This document shows, in pieces, positions 15,298 through 15,318 of a DNA stretch of 15,318 nucleotides. This stretch comes from Clostridium_AM sp964554365 (GTDB taxonomy: Bacteria > Bacillota > Clostridia > Clostridiales > Clostridiaceae). A program made the position numbers and the translations under genes. Each line of letters starts with the position of its first letter. Position 1 is the stretch's first letter. Under the pieces are notes generated by a model. It was not told where the DNA came from, did not search any database, and saw nothing but the letters and a program-made list of their open reading frames with translations. The stretch lies in the NCBI GenBank assembly GCA_964554365.1, contig CAZKOJ010000107.1:1-15318 (forward strand), written 5' to 3'.

Positions 15298-15318
15298 GAC
15301 TCTTTTTAAAGTAAATAT

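Overview
The window is AT-rich DNA whose protein families and gene order match a low-GC Firmicute, most likely Clostridium in the strict sense. Every gene lies on the minus strand, so transcription runs from high to low coordinates. In that order they are rpsB, tsf, pyrH, frr, uppS, cdsA, dxr, rseP, ispG, a polC remnant, rimP, nusA, rnpM (ylxR), ylxQ and infB; infB runs off the left edge. This is the conserved translation / isoprenoid-lipid / replication / transcription-factor cluster of Clostridia. No mobile element, CRISPR array, tRNA or rRNA was seen.

Region by region: rpsB and tsf (13526-15222) have a good promoter upstream, a hairpin between them and a strong terminator after tsf. pyrH and frr form a tight pair that ends at a second terminator. 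uppS, cdsA, dxr, rseP and ispG serve envelope lipid synthesis: dxr and ispG are MEP-pathway steps, uppS makes undecaprenyl diphosphate, cdsA makes CDP-diacylglycerol, and rseP is an intramembrane protease. rimP, nusA, rnpM, ylxQ and infB follow their own promoter and a leader that can be folded into competing terminator and antiterminator hairpins.

Two genes are damaged. polC, the DNA polymerase III alpha subunit and normally essential in Firmicutes, survives only as a 2.57-kb remnant of a gene of about 4.3 kb. It has four apparent internal deletions, three further single-base frameshifts and an in-frame stop, and the palm catalytic region is gone. A living cell with this locus must have a replicative polymerase encoded elsewhere. 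dxr carries a net -1 frameshift that replaces its last 44 residues with two; adding back one base restores exactly a 384-residue protein. The remaining genes look intact.

The observations most worth following are the polC decay inside an otherwise conserved operon, the dxr frameshift, and the rimP-nusA leader attenuator, whose promoter also uncouples the downstream genes from the dead polC.
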